A stretch of DNA of 64,000 nucleotides from Muraenolepis orangiensis (GCA_027704905.1 CM051021.1:3123391-3187390); one strand, 5' to 3'; shown: positions 12,931 through 24,129, counted from the first letter of the stretch. Numbers and translations are program-made. The notes: generated by a model not told the origin, from the letters alone.

Positions 12931-13806
12931 CAGTGTGCAAACTATACCACGGTCTCCGGGGGAGCCGGGATATTTTTTTTGCGGGGTGGGGGGGGTAAAT
13001 GCTGATCCGTGCATTAATAGCAACAGCACAGACATAGGCCTATTATAAAGAGAAAATCTGTTGCACACGGGGTGGTGCCACAGGTCTACATTTACATGAA
13101 ACGTCCCGATGGATCATGTTCATGTCAACAGATGTCCCGAGCATGTATGGGCTACGCAAACTTCAATCAACTTGATAATAAATAATCCACGGACCACCAA
13201 TGTAACGTTTGACTGTTTAATTAAATCAACTTAAAATGACTCAAAAACAGGCTACATTGTTTCACATGGGCTATAGCCTATTATGGCTGTAGCCTACACA
13301 GAGCCGAACACACGCGATAAGAGCAGCCAGCGGCACCAACCATGAACAATATTAATATCAATAATACAGCTATAGCACAACACAACCCTCTCACTGCCTG
13401 GAGAGACGCGACGCCACACACACCAGCTACATTCGGTTGGTCTTCTTGATCTTTTTAAAGAAATTGCCCAAGGTAAGTTGTTTTTTTCTTCTCGACATGT
13501 CAGCAGCAGCAACAATGCCTGGTAAACATGCAGCGCTAACTAAACAAGCTTGTGAGTGAGTGGGTCGTGGGTGGAGCTGCGGGCAGCGTGCAAGCAGGCG
13601 ACACTTTTTTCATGAATCATAAACTCTAAATATCATTTTATTTCACACCTTTGAAAAAAAAACCATGCCCAAAATGGAATTTATTTGGTCATCATATCAG
13701 TATTTTAGAGAGCTCCCCCCAAATTTCACAAACCATGTTCCCAGGGGAGCTCATGTCACCACTAGGGAGCTATAGCTCCCCCTGCTCCCCTCCAGTTCGC
13801 ACCCTG
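12931..13806 (-). mobile_element. 876-bp hAT element with perfect 8-bp target duplication
   Basis: Termini are CAGTGTGCAAACT and, in reverse complement, CAGGGTGCGAACT. The target duplication CTCTGGGC is exact at 12,923-12,930 and 13,807-13,814. A minus-strand start near 13,495 gives a Ser-Arg-Arg-Lys-rich peptide typical of hAT first exons, but no catalytic core is present, so the copy is non-autonomous. The right arm has an empty site, so this is a left-arm-specific insertion. Confidence 0.9.
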
Positions 13807-14000
13807 CTCTGGGCTGATGTTCAAGTTGTTGGTCGGCTCATGGTCCCTTTCAAAGCAAGCGGAAAACTTGTTTAACTCGTCTGGTAGGGTAGGGTCATTG
13901 TTGGTGACTGCTCCTGAGCTCCCCTTGTAGTTGGAGAGGACCCTCAGACCTTGCCACATACGTCTGGTGTCAGAGCCCCCGAACTGTGATTCCAATTAGT
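13807..14000 (-). mobile_element. LINE RT fragment, part 2
   Basis: The minus-strand frame contains LESQFGGSDTRRMWQGLRVL and DELNKFSACFERDHEPTNNL, the region upstream of the RT fingers. It is the other half of the element at 12,690-12,930. Confidence 0.7.
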
Positions 14001-14203
14001 TTTTGTAATCCAATTTATGCTTATAGAAGTAACTTGTAGTGTAGACTGTAGAACCTAGTATTTGTACCTGTATTCCTCACCTGCAGTGTATTCACCTGTC
14101 TATACTATACCTACTTCATACCTTTTTCTGTATACAACATCTAGCATTACTTGTACTCATTCTGTTCATACTGTATATATCTTATCTATATTCCACTATA
14201 TGA

Positions 14204-16496
14204 TCATCTGGCCTGAGGCCGCATGTTTTGGACACTCGGGTGAAGAGAGGGGCAGAGCTGTCAACCGATCACCATCTGGTGGTGAGTTGGGTAAGATGGC
14301 GGGGAAAGCCTCTGGACAGACCTGGTAAGCCCAAACGTGTAGTGCGGGTGAACTGGGAACGTCTGGTGGATGCCCCTGTCCGGGAGACCTTCAACTCACA
14401 CCTCCGGCGGAATTTTTCGGGCATCTCTGTGGAGGCTGGGGGCATTGAGCCAGAGTGGTCATTGTTCAAAGCTTCTATTGCCGAAGCTGCGGTTGAAAGT
14501 TGTGGCCTCAAGGTCATTGGTGCCTCAAGGGGCGGCAACCCTCGGACTTCGTGGTGGACACAGGTGGTCAGGGAAGCCGTCCGGCTGAAGAAGGAGGCCT
14601 TCCGGGCTATGTTAGCCTGTGAGACTCCGGACTCATTTGCGAGGTATCGACAGGCCAAGAGGACGGCAGCCTCGGCTGTAGCGGAGGCAAAGCAGCGGGT
14701 GTGGGAGGAATTCGGAGAAGCCATGGAGAAGGACTTTCAGTCGGCACCAAAGCGTTTCTGGCAAACAATCCGGCGCCTCAGGAGGGGGAAGTGTGGGTCC
14801 ATCCAAGCTGTGTACAGTAAGGGTGGGACATTGCTGACCTCAACTGAGGAGGTGATCGGGCGGTGGAAAGAACACTTTGAGGAACTTCTTAACCCAACTA
14901 CACCCTCAATGGTAGAGACAGAGCTGGAGGATGAAGGACGGCAAACATCAATCTCCCTGGAGGAAGTCACTGCGGTAGTCAAACATCTCCGCAGTGGCAA
15001 AGCCCCAGGGGTTGATGAGATCCGTCCAGAAATGCTAAAGGCTCTGGGTGTTGAGGGGCTGTCATGGATGACACGTCTTTTCAACATTGCGTGGAAGTCT
15101 GGGACAGTGCCTGAGGAGTGGCAAACGGGGGTGGTGGTACCCCTGTTCAAAAAGGGTGACCAGAGGGTGTGTTTGCCAATTACAGGGGTATCACATTACT
15201 CAGCCTCCCTGGGAAAGTCTACTCCAAGGTGCTGGAAAGGAGGGTTCGGCCGATAGTCGAACCTCAGATTGAAGAGGAACAATGCGGATTCCGCCCTGGT
15301 CGTGGAACAACGGACCAGCTTTTCACTCTTGCAAGGATCCTGGAGGGGGCTTGGGAGTATGCCCATCCGGTCTACATGTGTTTTGTAGATTTGGAGAAGG
15401 CATATGATCGGGTCCCTCGGGAAATACTGTGGGGGGTGCTGCGGGAGTATGTGGTGCGGGGGTCACTGTTGAGGGCCATCCAATCTCGCTACTCCCAAAG
15501 CAAGAGCTGTGTCCGGATTCTCGGTACAAAGTCAGGCCTGTTCTCAGTGGGTGTTGGCCTCCGCCAGGGCTGCGCTTTGTCACCCATCCTGTTTGTGATT
15601 TTCATGGACAGGATTTCAAGGCGTAGTCATGGAGGGGAGGGGTTTCAGTATGGTGGGTTCAGGATTGAATCGCTGCTGTTTGCAGATGATGTGGTCCTGT
15701 TTGCGTCATCAGTATGTGACCTTCAGCACTCACTGGATCGGTTTGCAGCAGAATGTGAAGCGGCTGGGATGAGGATCAGCACCTCCAAATCTGAGGCCAT
15801 GGTTCTTAGCAGGAAACCGGTGGATTGTCTACTCCAAGTAGGGAGGGAGTCCTTATCCCAAGTGAAGGAGTTCAAGTATCTCGGGGTCTTGTTCTCGAGT
15901 GAGGGGAGGATGGAGCGTGAGATTGACAGGAGAATAGGTGCAGCGGGAGCGGTATTGGGTGCACTTTGGCGCACCGTTGTAACCAAAAGAGAGCTGAGCC
16001 AGAAGGCAAAGCTCTCGATCTACCGATCAGTCTTCGTTCCTACCCTCACCTATGGCCATGAGCAATGGGTAATGACCGAAAGGACGAGATCGCGAATACA
16101 AGCGGCCGAAATGAGTTTCCTCAGGAGGGTGGCTGGTATCTCCCTGAGGGATAGGGTGAGAAGCTCAGTCACTCGTGAGAGACTCGGAGTAGAGCCGCTG
16201 CTCCTTCGCGTAGAAAGGAGCCAGTTGAGGTGGTTCGGGCATCTAGTAAGGATGCTTCCTGGTCGCCTCCCGAGGGAGGTTTTCCAGGCACATCCAACTG
16301 GGAAGAGACCACGGGGCAGACCGAGGTACAGGTGGGGTGATTACATCTCCACACTGGCCTGGGAACGCCTCGGGATCCCCCAGTCAGAGCTAGTCGATGT
16401 TGCCAGGGAGAGGGAAGTTTGGAGTCCCCTGCTGGAGCTGCTACCTCCACGACCCGATTTCAGATAAGCGGGAGAAGATGGATGGATGGATGGATG
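14204..16496 (+). mobile_element. RTE/Rex3-type LINE, 5'-truncated, one frameshift
   Basis: The element starts inside the endonuclease C-terminus (VKRGAELSTDHHLVVSW, catalytic-type DHH). A linker follows, then RT: SGKAPGVDEIRPEMLKAL, and after a one-base frameshift near 15,165 ANYRGITLLSLPGKVYSK, QCGFRPGRGTTDQLFTL, DLEKAYDRVPRE (first catalytic Asp), LRQGCALSP and FADDVVLF (catalytic DD). It continues through KFKYLGVLF-like and TERTRSRIQAAEMSFLRRVA motifs to a stop at 16,467, and ends in a (GATG)n tail. That tail and domain order are those of Rex3/RTE. The empty site in the right arm (near 55,610) shows left-arm-specific insertion. ORF pieces are 14,228-15,256 and 15,169-16,467. Confidence 0.85.
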
Positions 16497-16499
16497 AAC

Positions 16500-17040
16500 A
16501 CACTTTGGAACACTTTACTTTGTCCTTCTGTTTAGATGCTGAACTGCATTTGGTTGTCTCTCTACTTGCACGCAATGATGAAATAAAATAAAATTCTTAG
16601 TAGTATCTAGTAGTGTATACTGTAGTACCTCGTGTTGTAGTGTTGACTGTAGTACCAAGTGTTGTTTATTGTTAACTGTAGTACATAGCGTTGTGTAGTG
16701 GGAGGTAAGAGAACAACTCGTCACCAGAAGTCAAAAATCATTTCATTCCTAACAAGTCTCCGAGAACTGAACCAGTGAAAGGTAAAAGTACAATTAGTTG
16801 GCAAACAATAGAACAATATCTAACTAACTAACAAGCAAACAATCTGCTAAGTAAGACGCTAGTCGGCTCATAAAAGGTGATAAGAGGACGTGCTAGGAGG
16901 AAGGATCCGGGTAGTGATTCCTGAAGAGGTGAGTTTTCAGCCTCTAGTTGAAGATGGGCAGTGACTCTGCGGTCCTGACATCCGTGGGGACTTCATTCCA
17001 CCACTTTGGGGCCACAGGACAGAGAAGAGCCGAGACCACG
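16500..17040. other. Left-arm-only stretch with TAGTA-rich repeats
   Basis: Short degenerate repeats (GTAGTACCTAGTGTTG-like) occupy 16,595-16,700. From 16,890 there is a GAGGTGAGTTTTCAGCCTC segment of the kind that recurs as dispersed repeat in fish genomes. No gene is seen. The right arm lacks this stretch. Confidence 0.4.
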
Positions 17041-17450
17041 TAGATGGATTGTTGGATTATTCAGGAGGGGGGTGACTCTGGCAGTCTTGAAAGCAGCGGG
17101 AAAGCATCCAGACATCAGAGAAGGGTTGATGACGTGTGTCAGGAAGGGCAGGAGTTCAGGCGCAGTAGATTGAAGAAGAGGGGAGGGATCCAGAGAGCAT
17201 GAGGTAGGGTGGCTGGATGTGACAGGGTGAAGAACATCCTCTGTGGAGAGGGGAGAACAACGGGTGAGGGAGGGATGTTGTAGGGTGGGGGGAAGACATG
17301 GGGGGTTGATGCGCAGAGCATCAGCCGTGGGGTCAGGGAAGGAGGATCGGATATCGTTGACCTCTTGTCAAATAAGTTGGAAAATCGTCCTGGAGCGCGA
17401 GAGGAGGAGGGGGAAGGGGGTGGGGAGGGGATGGCGTGTGAAGAGGTAGT
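17040..17450 (-). mobile_element. L2-like LINE fragment
   Basis: On the minus strand, broken frames give FDKRVNDIRSSF-like and PLLQSTAPELLPFLTHVINP then AAFKTARVTPLLNNPTI, matching the EN-RT linker and first RT block of L2-type fish LINEs. Part of it survives in the right arm at 55,430-55,595. Confidence 0.6.
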
Positions 17451-18560
17451 TTAGTGGGTCTGGGAATGATGAGACGACTCCACGGGGAGGGCACCAAACG
17501 AGAGATGGAAGAAGGAGAATATTTGTAAACCGATTAGATGTGAAGAGATAAGCGAAGAGAGGCAAGGAGAGAAAGTACCATGAGAAGTTTAAGTGTGAAG
17601 ATAAGACGGGTAAGTAACACGTGCATAGTAAAACGAGACATAAGGCCGAGATATGGACCAAAGCGATGATTATTAATATAGATTGAGAAGAACGAAGAAC
17701 GATAAGAGAACAGTATAAGAGAACCAGAGTATAAATTGGAGCAACGAGAACTAGAATATCAAGGAAGAGAGAAAAGAAAGAGAGGGTGGGGGGGGGGAAG
17801 TGAGAGAGATAAACATCTGAAGAAGCAGTCTAGAGAGATAAAGACTCAATGAGAGACACGCGAACGTATTTCAGAATAGATACCTGAGAGACAATAGTAT
17901 GAGCAAGACTGTAACACCGAGAGCACGAGACAAAGGAGCAGAAGGGAATAAGAGAGACAAGTGAATAAACTATAGAGAGTGATACCGACGACAATCGGAG
18001 TACGAGGGAAAAGAAGTCTGAGATCAGTGAGAGAACTGCAGCATAAGGAGAAAAAATAAAACTAGAGAAAATAAAAAGATCATACACAAAATACGAGAGA
18101 AGGAGAAAACAATTAAGAAAAAACAGGAGAAGGAAAAAAGAGTACCCAATGATGCATAAAAACGAATAAACAGAAAAAGAAGAAGAAAAAGAAAACAGAG
18201 AGAGAAAAGTAAAGATCGAGATAGAAATAGGCAACTTAAACAGGAGATCAGAGGAATGAGAGCATAGTGCACGTTAGAGTAAAAAAGGGAAGAAAACGAA
18301 CCACATAATGAGATGAAGACAAGACAGAGAGCATAGAAGAGTCCCCTGAGAGACGACTTGGAAAGAGACCTTGTAATAATAGATAAGACGGAAGTATAGA
18401 CCACCGGATGGGTGAGAGAGAACGAGTAAGTAGAAGTAGGTAGGGTGGAACAATACGAGACAACCTACGACTATAGATGGAAAAACGAGACATTTTGGAC
18501 GGAAAAGCCATACAAAAACAGAGGAATGATAGTGAGAACCGAAGGCATGATGAAGAGATC
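17451..18560. repeat. 1.1-kb purine-rich, strand-asymmetric sequence (left arm only)
   Basis: The plus strand is dominated by A and G (AGAGA, GAAGA, AAGAA words) for over 1 kb without an exact tandem period. Minus-strand frames are Ser/Leu/Phe-rich compositional artefacts. The right arm joins the two flanks directly, with a shared CACTAAAC near the junction (55,384-55,408). Confidence 0.6.
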
Positions 18561-18611
18561 GTTTAGTGAGAGATCAAATCTCTCGGCAGGTCAAATAATT
18601 GTATCCACACT

Positions 18612-18752
18612 CAGTTAGGGCTGGTAGACAGACAGGTGAGGGTTCAGTTAGGGCTGGTAGACAGACAGGTGAGGGTTCAGTAAGGGCTGGTAGACAGACA
18701 GGTGAGGGTTCAGTTAGGGCTGGTAGACAGACAGGTGAGGGTTCAGTTAGGG

Positions 18753-18755
<3 letters not shown>
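18612..18755. repeat. 33-bp minisatellite, ~4.4 units (left arm)
   Basis: The unit contains GGCTGGTAGACAGACAGGTG and GGTTCAGTTA. Being a multiple of three, it stays open in several frames, so the frames are not evidence of coding. The mirror array at 54,405-55,345 has about 28 units. Confidence 0.95.
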
Positions 18756-18795
<40 letters not shown>

Positions 18796-19269
18796 ACACA
18801 CACCACACGCACACGCTCAGCTGAAAATCTGTGTTATTGGCGTAGATGTATATATACAATATAAAACTGAACATTATCTAGACTTGCCACCCGTTCCTTG
18901 AAATACGTATTTGTTACGTAATTGGGAATTAAATGTTGCGTTCCGTATTGAACCAATACGGAACGCAGTTTGTCCCGTATTTTCACAATCTGTCCCATGC
19001 ACGTCTGTCACACACACACGTGAACACTGAACTAACAATAATGAACAAAATAAAGGACAGGAAATATTAAAAACAGCAAAATATGTTGGCGGGAGGTGCG
19101 CAAGACCTTCCGCGGACTCTCCTCTCTGCTCTGCCTCTGTGCCAAATCCTGTCTGTCTGCCTGTCAGCCGGCCCGGCCACCCTTTGCGCTGCCTGTCGTC
19201 GTTACGCTCGCTACGTTACGTCATTACGCCGCTCTGTCGCGGCGTGGATTTTTAAAAAACAAATGCAAG

Positions 19270-21539
19270 ATGTCTTCAGATACGCACCACCTCGTCCTCA
19301 AAAGAGGAAACACCGACAACAGAAATACAGACGAGAATGGGAAGAGGCAAAACAAGTGGCTTGATAGGGTCCCTGAAGATGACTACAAGGCAAATTGCAA
19401 AGCATGTCGCAGAACATTTTCAGTGTCGCACGGTGGGCTGTCTGATGTCAAACAGCACGCAGCCGGGGATCTCCACTCAAGAAATATCAGAACACAAAGG
19501 AGCCAAGCACCAGTGTCACAGTTCTTCATAGCTGAAACATCTCCTGAGATTGATTCGGTATGATATGGGACCAGGGGTGGGTAGAGACTCTACCCACCCT
19601 GGTCCCATATCATACCGATATGATTTTAAAGTCTATTAAATAAACGTGTATTGAATATTATCAAATATAGAATGAAATGTAACCATAAAGAAACATCTCT
19701 TGATTCAGAATCAGAACTCTTATGTTGTTATGCTAATGCTGCTCATTTGAAATTATTCCTAATAGATTAACAGCAAATAAATACTGTGAATAAATAGGCC
19801 TACTGTGAATAAATACGATTGATTGATTGATTGATAAATAAAATAAATAGTGACAACAATATGAAAGTAATAATCTGACATCATCCCATTCCCCCCTCTA
19901 GATTACTGCAGCTGAGGTGACACAGGTATACCCACACAGTAAAAAACATAACCTCAGCTACAACAGTGCTGAACTGTGGACACAAGCTCAATCAAAAGAC
20001 TCTATTGATTCCAAATGGTGAAGAAGATGACTTTGGGGAGAACAAAGCAAGAGGCACTGGTGGAAAGACGTCCTGGCCCCGAAGGCAGTGGGTGATGTTC
20101 CTCAAGATCTTAACATCACCACCCCTCCCATTCTCACATACAGACCGATGCTTCCAATAAAGGGAACAGGAAGATGTTTCCCTTGCTGTCCAGTACTTCA
20201 CTCCAGAGTCTGGTGTCACCAACAAAATGCTGGACTTCATAGAGAATCCAGATGAGTCATGCTGGGATTGTAGCTCTCCTGGAACAATCCCTGGAGAAAT
20301 TGGCTTGCATGGATCAAGTGACCTGCATTCAGTGCTGACAACACAAATGTCAATTATGGTATTCACAACTCTGTTTTCACCAACCTGAAGAGAAAACAAA
20401 ACGATCTGCTGCGAGGAAAACTGCCATGCCCACATAGTGCAACAACACAGTGAAGCACGCCCTTGACAAGCTTACTGTAGATGTGGAGAATGTTGTGCTG
20501 AAGGTCTATGGCCACTTCTCCATTTCAGCAAAAAGAAGAGAGTCACTCAAAGAATTTTGTGAGTTTTGTGACGTTGAATTCCAAGAGATCCTACGACATG
20601 TGACAACCAGGTGGCTCTCCCTCAATCCAGCCATCCATCGGCTGATGCAGACCTGGACTGCACTGAAGTCGTACTTCATCAGTCTAGGAGCGAGTGTCCC
20701 AAGCAAGTGCAAGCTTTGTTAAAGCTCAACAGAGACTCAACTGTGGAAGATGAAGACATTGTGGAGATTACCTTCTTTTCTGCAACAATATACTCTCCCT
20801 CTTTGAGGAAGTAGTAAAGAGCCTGGAGAGCAATAGAACCACCTGTGTTGAGTTGTATTCCATCATGGATGAATTCAGGCAAAAGCTCATACAGAGACGA
20901 GACGACCAGTTCTATGGGTACCTAACAAGGCAAAAGCTGCAGCGCCTCCTCCCTCATGACGCACACATGGCAAGGGCCGAATTCACTGCATTCCTCAATA
21001 CAGCCATTTCATATGTTGAGAAATGGTTCGACTTCTCCGAAGAGAACTGGCTCTTCTCACTGCAGCCTCTCTTACTCCAACATGGCAACCTGACCTTTAA
21101 TCAAATTGAGAAGGTGGCTACCAAACTCAACCTCATCAATAAATTGAAGATGAATGAGCTTTACGATGAGTGCACCACAGCCAATACAATCCTGAGGAGG
21201 CTCAGAGAAGAATATTCTGATGCATGGAAGTCCAAGGGTGTGGCTGCGAGGTGGATGGCTGTGTTTAAAGAAGTGGATGTGCCCAACATGCTCTCCATCA
21301 TGAGACACATCCTGAGCATCCCAGCATCCACTGGATACGTGGAAAGGATCTTCTCCAGAATGACCAACAAGTGGAGTGACTGCAGGAGCAGGTGCTCAGT
21401 GGAGCTCATCAGGAGTGAGCTCCTCATTACTCTGAACTTTGAGCAGACCTGTCCAGAGTTCCACACCACAGCTCTGAAAGACAAGGAGCTGCTCAGTGCT
21501 GCAAGAAGTAACAAGAAGTACTCCTGGAAGAAGAAGTGA
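19270..21539 (+). pseudogene. hAT transposase gene, copy 1 (multiple frameshifts)
   Basis: The two-exon layout matches copy 2: exon 1 from ATG 19,270 with the C-x2-C/H-x5-H finger, an intron with a donor at about 19,558, and exon 2 to TGA 21,539. Relative to copy 2 there are many one- or two-base insertions and deletions between 19,270 and 20,790, with almost no substitutions. From 20,853 the last 228 codons, including the dimerisation region (STGYVERIFSRM), are open. As assembled it cannot encode the full transposase. The indel-dominated pattern may reflect consensus error (see findings). Confidence 0.85.
19556..19617. repeat. Near-perfect hairpin over hAT exon-1 donor (copy 1)
   Basis: Same palindrome as at 41,391-41,453, with one C missing from the right arm. 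Confidence 0.9.
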
Positions 21540-22485
21540 GGAAGAGAGGGGAACTGTTTAAACCTGTTCTAACAAAAAAAAGGACATAAAGGAGTTGAGG
21601 GAAGCTATGCACTTTATTTTTTATCTGTTTATTAGTTTTATGTTATGCACTTTCTTTAGGCGTATCTTGACTCCACTGGTGGCTCCCAGTTATGAAGCAG
21701 AGGGTATGCGGCCAGGTTCAGACTTGGCTCAGGGAGTGATGTTATCAATCTTTTCATTTGTCATTTTGTTCAATCAGATAATCATAACAGGTTCACAAAA
21801 GTGTTTCATTTTAAGATGATTCGTAAAAGAGTCCTCAGGCAGGCTTTGTTACAGCTGTTACAGCACTTTATATGCATATAATACAGACTAGCATATGCTC
21901 AAGTTCAGCCTAGGTCAGTCTAATCACCCGTAACAAGTTTACAAGTGTGTTTCATTTCATTGTTTTCTGCCTTAAGTTTAATTGTTCCCAAATGTTACAC
22001 TTAAAGCACATTCTATTGTAGCTTATTTAATTTAGGTGCTGTTCTGTTTCAGTTAACGTGCCCTATGCAGGCAGGCTTTGTTTAATTTACTATGGCTATG
22101 CTCAGGTTCAAATGTTACACTTAAGCACATTCTATTGTAGCTTATTTAATTTAGGTGCTGTTCTCAGGTTCAGGCTAGTTCAGCCTATGCACAGTATGTA
22201 TTTAAACATACAAGTTTACAAGTTCATTGCTAATAAAGCACTTTAAACTAAGTATGACTTCAGTAAATGCTTTCTTGACTACCCCTTCCTTACTGACCAC
22301 CAAGTGACCCCAGGGCCCAGAGGCTATTATGGTATGTGAAATCATGTCAATTATTTAAATCAAAGCATTTTGGTTCATATAAAAAATTGATATATTTCTA
22401 TGCATTTCAGGAGTTTCGGACACCCGCGCGGCGTGAGGGGTGTTCCTTATTTCTATTTCTGAAAGGTGGCAACCCTATATATAAC

Positions 22486-22610
22486 TGAACATAATAACTG
22501 GATATTATATAAAGCTGAACATTACATATAGCTGAACATTATATATAACTGAACATTATATATTACTAAACATAATACATAACTAAACTAAATGAGATAA
22601 TAAGAACAAT
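22486..22610. repeat. CTGAACATTATATATAA short tandem repeat
   Basis: Five degenerate units of about 22-25 bases lie upstream of the MHC-I promoter. The right arm has the mirror array at 54,210-54,320. Confidence 0.8.
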
Positions 22611-22668
22611 GAGTAAAGAGTAACATGACACTTGTGTGTGTGCGTCACGTTCTAGTCTCATGTAGATA

Positions 22669-22700
22669 ATGACGTCGGAGCCTTCTTGAGTTCCTATTGG
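22669..22700 (+). promoter_or_regulatory. Candidate MHC-I X2/Y promoter boxes (left arm)
   Basis: A CRE-like X2 box ATGACGTC (22,669-22,676) is followed 17 bases later by an inverted CCAAT, CTATTGG (22,694-22,700), about 180 bases before the MHC-I ATG. This order and spacing match the SXY module bound by RFX, CREB/ATF and NF-Y with NLRC5/CIITA at MHC promoters (known). The X1 half is not clear. The right arm preserves it at 54,128-54,159. Confidence 0.5.
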
Positions 22701-22784
22701 TCCTTGTCCTTCCTTAGCGTCTTGTAGACAGGCTTCCTGGTCGTCAGACGCTGGAGTGTGAGTCTCGTCTCTGTTGATTCTCTC

Positions 22785-22852
22785 ATTACATTACATTATA
22801 TAACATTACATTACATTACAGTCATTTAGCAGACGCTTGTATCCTAAGCGAC
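22785..22852 (-). repeat. SINE/LINE 3'-tail fragment in MHC-I 5' leader
   Basis: ACATTACATTACA repeats are followed by GTCATTTAGCAGACGCTT and AGCGACTT, the common 3' end shared by many fish SINEs. It lies between the promoter boxes and the ATG in both arms (right: about 53,978-54,045). Confidence 0.6.
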
Positions 22853-22881
22853 TTCCATCTCTTTCTTCTAGATCCATCGAT

Positions 22882-24129
22882 ATGACGGCGCTAAGAGGGA
22901 TACTGCTGTTGCTTTGTTGTCTCGGTGTGTCCTCAGGTAACACCGCTGACAACTCACTTTGGATTGATTTAAAACACACTTGAACCCATGTTGGTTTAGT
23001 GTCCGTCAATAGACGCTGTTTTAGTGGGTTAATTCATCCACAACACCATTCATCATTTACTTCCAATACTTAAACACATATCAGATTATTTATGGTGGGT
23101 TCGAAACCGAAACTAAACTGGCCGTTCGATGACGACGTTAATAAAAGTACAATCTACAGTTTGGAGTGAATACAATGTCTACTTTTAGTTAACCTTTAAT
23201 CCGAGGTGTTATGGACACTCGGAGATATCTTATTATTAACTTTTTAACCGTTCTTGTTGAATCTTTACACACACGCACACACACACCACACCTTTGATAA
23301 TAGGCTACTAAATACAACACAAAGTCTAAAGTCTATTGTGTTCACGTTCTCAACAGAAGACTGATTTAATCTCACTTTAATTTCCTGAAGAAATTATAAC
23401 ATTCCAGAATGTTATTTAAATGTCCTTGAATTAAGAAATATATCGATATGCTTCGAATGATACTTTTTGTAATGTAGTTATTACATAAATAATAGTTAAT
23501 TCTCTCCATGTGAGCATGAATGGTTAAAAGTGTTTTAAAGCGTTTGGGTGTCAATGAGATCAAACAAAAGCTTCCTGTTTTACCTGTCCGGCCAGGGGGC
23601 GGGGCCATATGACAGGGGCGGGGCCATAGGTCAGGGGAGGGGCCATAGGTCAGGGGCGGGCCATATGACAGGGGAAGGTGCTGTGTGTAAGGGGGAGGGG
23701 CACGATGTCTCTCTACAGTGATGTACAGTATTAACCTGTCTGTCTACAGTGATGTACAGTATTAACCTGTCTGTCTGTCTACAGTGATGTACAGTATTAA
23801 CCTGTCTGTCTGTCTACAGTGATGTACAGTATTAACCTGTCTGTCTGTCTGTCTTTCTACAGAGATCCACTCTCTGAAGTATTTTGAAACAGCGTCGTCT
23901 GGACTCTCAAACTTCCCAGAGTTTGTGTCTGTTGGGATGGTGGATGAAGTTCAGATCTCTCACTATGACAGCAGCAGCCAGAGAGAAGAACCCAGACAGG
24001 TGTGGATGGAGCAGATCACCAGAGATGACCCAGACTACTGGGAGAGGAACACTGGAATCTCTTTAGGTAACCAGCAGAGGTCCAAAGCCAGCATTGAGAC
24101 TGCTAAGAAGCGCTTTAACCAGACAGGAG
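22882..24129 (+). CDS. MHC class I alpha chain, signal and alpha-1 exons (left-arm copy, 3' lost in gap)
   Basis: Exon 1 (22,882-22,936) encodes the hydrophobic leader MTALRGILLLLCCLGVSS. Exon 2 (23,863-24,129, phase 1 at both ends) encodes an 89-residue alpha-1 domain. In mature numbering it has Y7 (SLKYF), Y59 (DPDYWER), R84 and the N-glycosylation site N86-Q-T. Arg84 in place of the mammalian Tyr is usual in fish class I (known). Class I chains present cytosolic peptides to CD8 T cells at the cell surface with beta-2-microglobulin. The alpha-2, alpha-3 and membrane exons are not found: the intron runs into (CT)n and 1000 N, and the sequence beyond the gap is a LINE. The frame is intact in this copy, unlike the right-arm exon. 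Confidence 0.93.
23590..23860. repeat. GGGGCGGGGCCATA and ~40-bp TACAGTGATGTACAG minisatellites in MHC-I intron 1
   Basis: Units with GGGGCCATAGGTCAG occupy 23,590-23,690. Four units containing CAGTGATGTACAGTATTAAC run up to the alpha-1 acceptor. The right arm has about ten or more of the latter (52,700-53,140). Confidence 0.9.

Larger units (their letters stand above)
18879..22477 (+). mobile_element. hAT transposon copy 1 (3.6 kb)
   Basis: Termini are TAGACTTGCCACC and, reverse complement of the right end, TAGGGTTGCCACC. Comparison with the empty right-arm site predicts an 8-bp target duplication TATATAAC. It is present on the right (22,478-22,485) but shortened to T...C on the left, probably by loss of TA units. 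The element is nearly identical to copy 2 at 40,738-44,310 and lies in the same orientation. Confidence 0.9.

Noticed and set aside
17830..18511. Minus-strand Ser/Phe/Leu-rich frames as membrane proteins
   Set aside because: Several overlapping frames share the same composition because of the purine bias; no start context, splice sites or conservation in the right arm.
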